Assembly: GCA_021846395.1 (NCBI GenBank)
Contig: JAJZXB010000012.1
Coordinates: 1 to 44,053, forward strand
Direction: 5' to 3'
DNA: 44,053 bases
Origin: Thermoplasmata archaeon
GTDB lineage: Archaea; Thermoplasmatota; Thermoplasmata; Thermoplasmatales; Thermoplasmataceae
Shown here: positions 42,278-44,053 of the stretch, piece by piece
Position numbering within the stretch: position 1 is the stretch's first letter
Layout: each line of letters begins with the position of its first letter
The notes under the pieces: generated by a model
The model's input: only the letters and a program-made list of their open reading frames with translations
Database searches by the model: none
What the model was told of the DNA's origin: nothing
Made by a program: the position numbers and the translations under genes

Positions 42278-43533
42278 ATGCCAGAGTGAAATTATCATCC
42301 CCTGAAGGCTCGATCATGGCTCCATCTTCAAAAAGCTTTACACAGAGATATATCCTGTATTCAGCTTTTTCGAATAAAAAAATAACACTTAACAACATAT
42401 CATTTTGCAACGATGAACTCGTTTCTATTGATATAGCAAAAAAATGCAATGCAACTGTAAAGTATGATAAAAAAAATGTGACCATAGAACCTGATTTTAT
42501 CTGCCCTACTGATATTTATTTCGGAGAATCCGGAACATCCTACAGACTTGGTCTTGGGCTGGTGTCTGGCAGAAAATGCAATGTTGAAACCTATGGAGAC
42601 CCCTCACTTGCCAGAAGGCCTATAGACGACCTGCTGGATTGTTTCTCCCGTCTTAACATAAAATTTTTTCAGAATGATAAAAAATTCTACAATATAGATG
42701 CCTCACACGCTGTTAACAACTACTGCGTTATTGATGGAAAAATAAGCTCCCAATTTGTCAGTTCACTGTTATTTTATTATTCATTTTTCGATAGTGGCAA
42801 ATTCGGCGTTAAAAACCAGGTTTCTGAAAATTATATAGATATTACGATGAAATGCCTTGGTGATTTTGGAGTATCAGTATACAGGCAGGATAATGAGTAT
42901 GCCCTGGAGAGCTCCAATAAATCTGCAAAAAATATCGATATGGAAGGAGACTATTCTTCAATATCCTATTTTATTGTACTTGCTATTTTTAAGGGTGATA
43001 TTATAATAAAAAATTTAAAAAAGAATTCCCTGCAGCCAGACTCTTATATAATCAAGATAATAAACGATGCGTGCAATGCCATTGAAACATTTGAAGATTG
43101 TATAAAAATTCATAAAATAAAGGATATAAAAAGTATAACACTAGATGTTGCAAGGGTTCCGGATCTTGCTCCAATTATTGCAACCCTTGGAATATTCTCC
43201 AGTAATGGCGTCAGAATTATCAATTATCACAGGCTCAGCAAAAAAGAATCAAATAGATTTCTGAATATACTTGACCTTGTTAAAAAATTTGGTGCCATAA
43301 CTGAAGTTGATGATTATTCGATACTGATAAAAAAAGGCACAATTAAAAATCCGAAAATGATTGAATATGATGATCACAGAATGGTGATGAGTGCCATCAT
43401 TGCAGGTCTAATATCCGAATCTGACACACTTTATGGCAATATAGAAGCAATAAACAAGTCATATCCGGAATTCCTGAATGATCTGAAAAAAATTGGTGCA
43501 GAAATAACCTTCACACCCTCACTTTCAAAATAA
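42274..43533 (+). CDS. aroA: 5-enolpyruvylshikimate-3-phosphate synthase
   Basis: 419 residues. APSSKSFTQRYILYSAF, GESGTSYRLGLGL, GDPSLARRPIDDLL, GKISSQFVSSLLF, ARVPDLAPIIATLG, LSKKESNRFLNI and EYDDHRMVM supply the Lys, Ser, Arg, Gln, Asp, Glu and His residues of the active site. It joins PEP to shikimate 3-phosphate. Last gene of the aroBEKA run; chorismate synthase and dehydroquinase are not in the window. Confidence 0.95.
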   Translation: MNARVKLSSPEGSIMAPSSKSFTQRYILYSAFSNKKITLNNISFCNDELVSIDIAKKCNATVKYDKKNVTIEPDFICPTDIYFGESGTSYRLGLGLVSGRKCNVETYGDPSLARRPIDDLLDCFSRLNIKFFQNDKKFYNIDASHAVNNYCVIDGKISSQFVSSLLFYYSFFDSGKFGVKNQVSENYIDITMKCLGDFGVSVYRQDNEYALESSNKSAKNIDMEGDYSSISYFIVLAIFKGDIIIKNLKKNSLQPDSYIIKIINDACNAIETFEDCIKIHKIKDIKSITLDVARVPDLAPIIATLGIFSSNGVRIINYHRLSKKESNRFLNILDLVKKFGAITEVDDYSILIKKGTIKNPKMIEYDDHRMVMSAIIAGLISESDTLYGNIEAINKSYPEFLNDLKKIGAEITFTPSLSK

Positions 43534-43943
43534 ATTATCATATATTAATTTTTAAAGATAATGTGGTTCTGGGAATAATTTAAATTAGGCTGATGATGAA
43601 ATATAACACCGAAGCTAATTCCGAATTTATCCATATTTTTTATAACAAAATACACCGAATGAAGTTTTTTAAAAATATATTTATGAACAATTATAATTCT
43701 TAAAATAATTTATTAAAATAATATAATATTATAAAAATTGAAAATGCTTAAATATAGATAAGTAATTAAGAATAGTAGCACAATACCAATCTGAAACGAA
43801 TAGATGGATAATGTATAATATAATATATGGATGAAATCTATGATCCAGGATTGGAAAAGATGAAGTTCTCATTATTAGATGAGTTCCGATATGTAAGGCA
43901 AAGCCGCTAATTTCTTACAATTAATGAAAGTGGAGGTGGGATT
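43534..43943 (+). promoter_or_regulatory. 16S rRNA upstream region and probable promoter
   Basis: About 410 nt of A/T-rich DNA. CTTAAATATA at 43747-43756, preceded by A-rich sequence suitable for a TFB recognition element, is a plausible rRNA promoter, giving a leader of about 165 nt before the mature 16S. A 27-codon frame at 43827-43910 is probably just part of the precursor. Confidence 0.45.
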
Positions 43944-44053
43944 AACTCCGGTTGATCCTGCCGGCGGCCACTGCTATCAAGTTCCGACTAAGCCATGCGA
44001 GTCAAGGTATCGTAAGATGCCGGCATACTGCTCAGCAACACGTGGATAATCTA
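43944..44053 (+). rRNA. 16S ribosomal RNA, 5' end only
   Basis: ACTCCGGTTGATCCTGCCGG is the conserved 5' end of archaeal small-subunit rRNA, followed by GGCCACTGCTATCAAGTTCC, GACTAAGCCATGCGAGTC and CTCAGCAACACGTGGATAA. The gene continues past the window. The exact mature 5' base is uncertain by a few nucleotides. Confidence 0.97.

Noticed and set aside
43827-43910. 27-codon frame between the rRNA promoter and 16S rRNA
   Set aside because: It is within the expected rRNA leader and has no ribosome-binding sequence; chance frame is more likely.

Overview
The window looks like chromosomal DNA of an acidophilic archaeon of the order Thermoplasmatales, plausibly a Ferroplasmaceae member. The reasons are an A+T-rich genome, many genes with a TATA element about 25 nt before the start codon and no leader, archaeal versions of several enzymes (GHMP-type shikimate kinase, UPF0147, a stand-alone Lrp ligand-binding domain, FixC/FixX, TrmJ), and the 5' end of an archaeal 16S rRNA gene at the right edge. 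The genus is a guess; the 16S sequence would settle it.

Layout. 1-1.0 kb: end of a membrane protein and a winged-helix regulator. 1.2-6.8 kb: a type III restriction-modification operon (mod, res) of visibly higher G+C than its neighbours, followed without a gap by a dead relE-like toxin gene. 7.1-15.2 kb: mostly core genes: zinc ribbon, NAD(P)HX repair enzyme, a degenerate AMP-binding protein, a regulator, UPF0147, an Lrp-type sensor domain, thymidine kinase, a divergent amino-acid kinase, homoserine kinase and a Cys/Met-metabolism PLP enzyme.

15.2-21.4 kb is an accessory zone of toxin-antitoxin genes and their ruins: an intact relBE pair, a ribbon-helix-helix antitoxin with a decayed MazF-like toxin, an ISAzo13-type transposase remnant, a self-inhibited Fic protein, a VapB-type antitoxin fused to a TPR domain, a VapB with a truncated VapC, a PiT-family permease, a relB tail fragment, and a solitary IS605-type right end. 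A 32-37 bp repeat occurs three times here.

21.4-28.5 kb returns to metabolism: an isocitrate-dehydrogenase-family protein that has lost key catalytic residues, aspartase, an Lrp regulator with a duplicated promoter element, pyruvate kinase with an extra C-terminal domain, and an aldehyde dehydrogenase (pyruvate kinase and this enzyme would fit a branched or non-phosphorylative Entner-Doudoroff route). 28.5-31.0 kb holds a TnpB/IS605 remnant and an AbiEi/AbiEii-like type IV toxin-antitoxin locus. Its toxin gene is broken by a one-base frameshift in a G run, and its promoter carries a perfect 16-bp palindrome.

31.4-43.5 kb: FKBP isomerase-trmJ operon, fixC-fixX, a Cas4-like nuclease that appears to be an internal duplication, a GH15 glycosidase-argS pair, and the shikimate run aroB-aroE-aroK-aroA. 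The window ends 110 bases into the 16S rRNA gene. No CRISPR array and no tRNA gene were seen.

The most unusual items are the VapB-TPR fusion, the duplicated Cas4-like nuclease, the isocitrate-dehydrogenase pseudoenzyme, the frameshifted AbiE toxin with its palindromic operator, and the two IS605 right-end scars. No complete new multi-gene system could be demonstrated from sequence alone.
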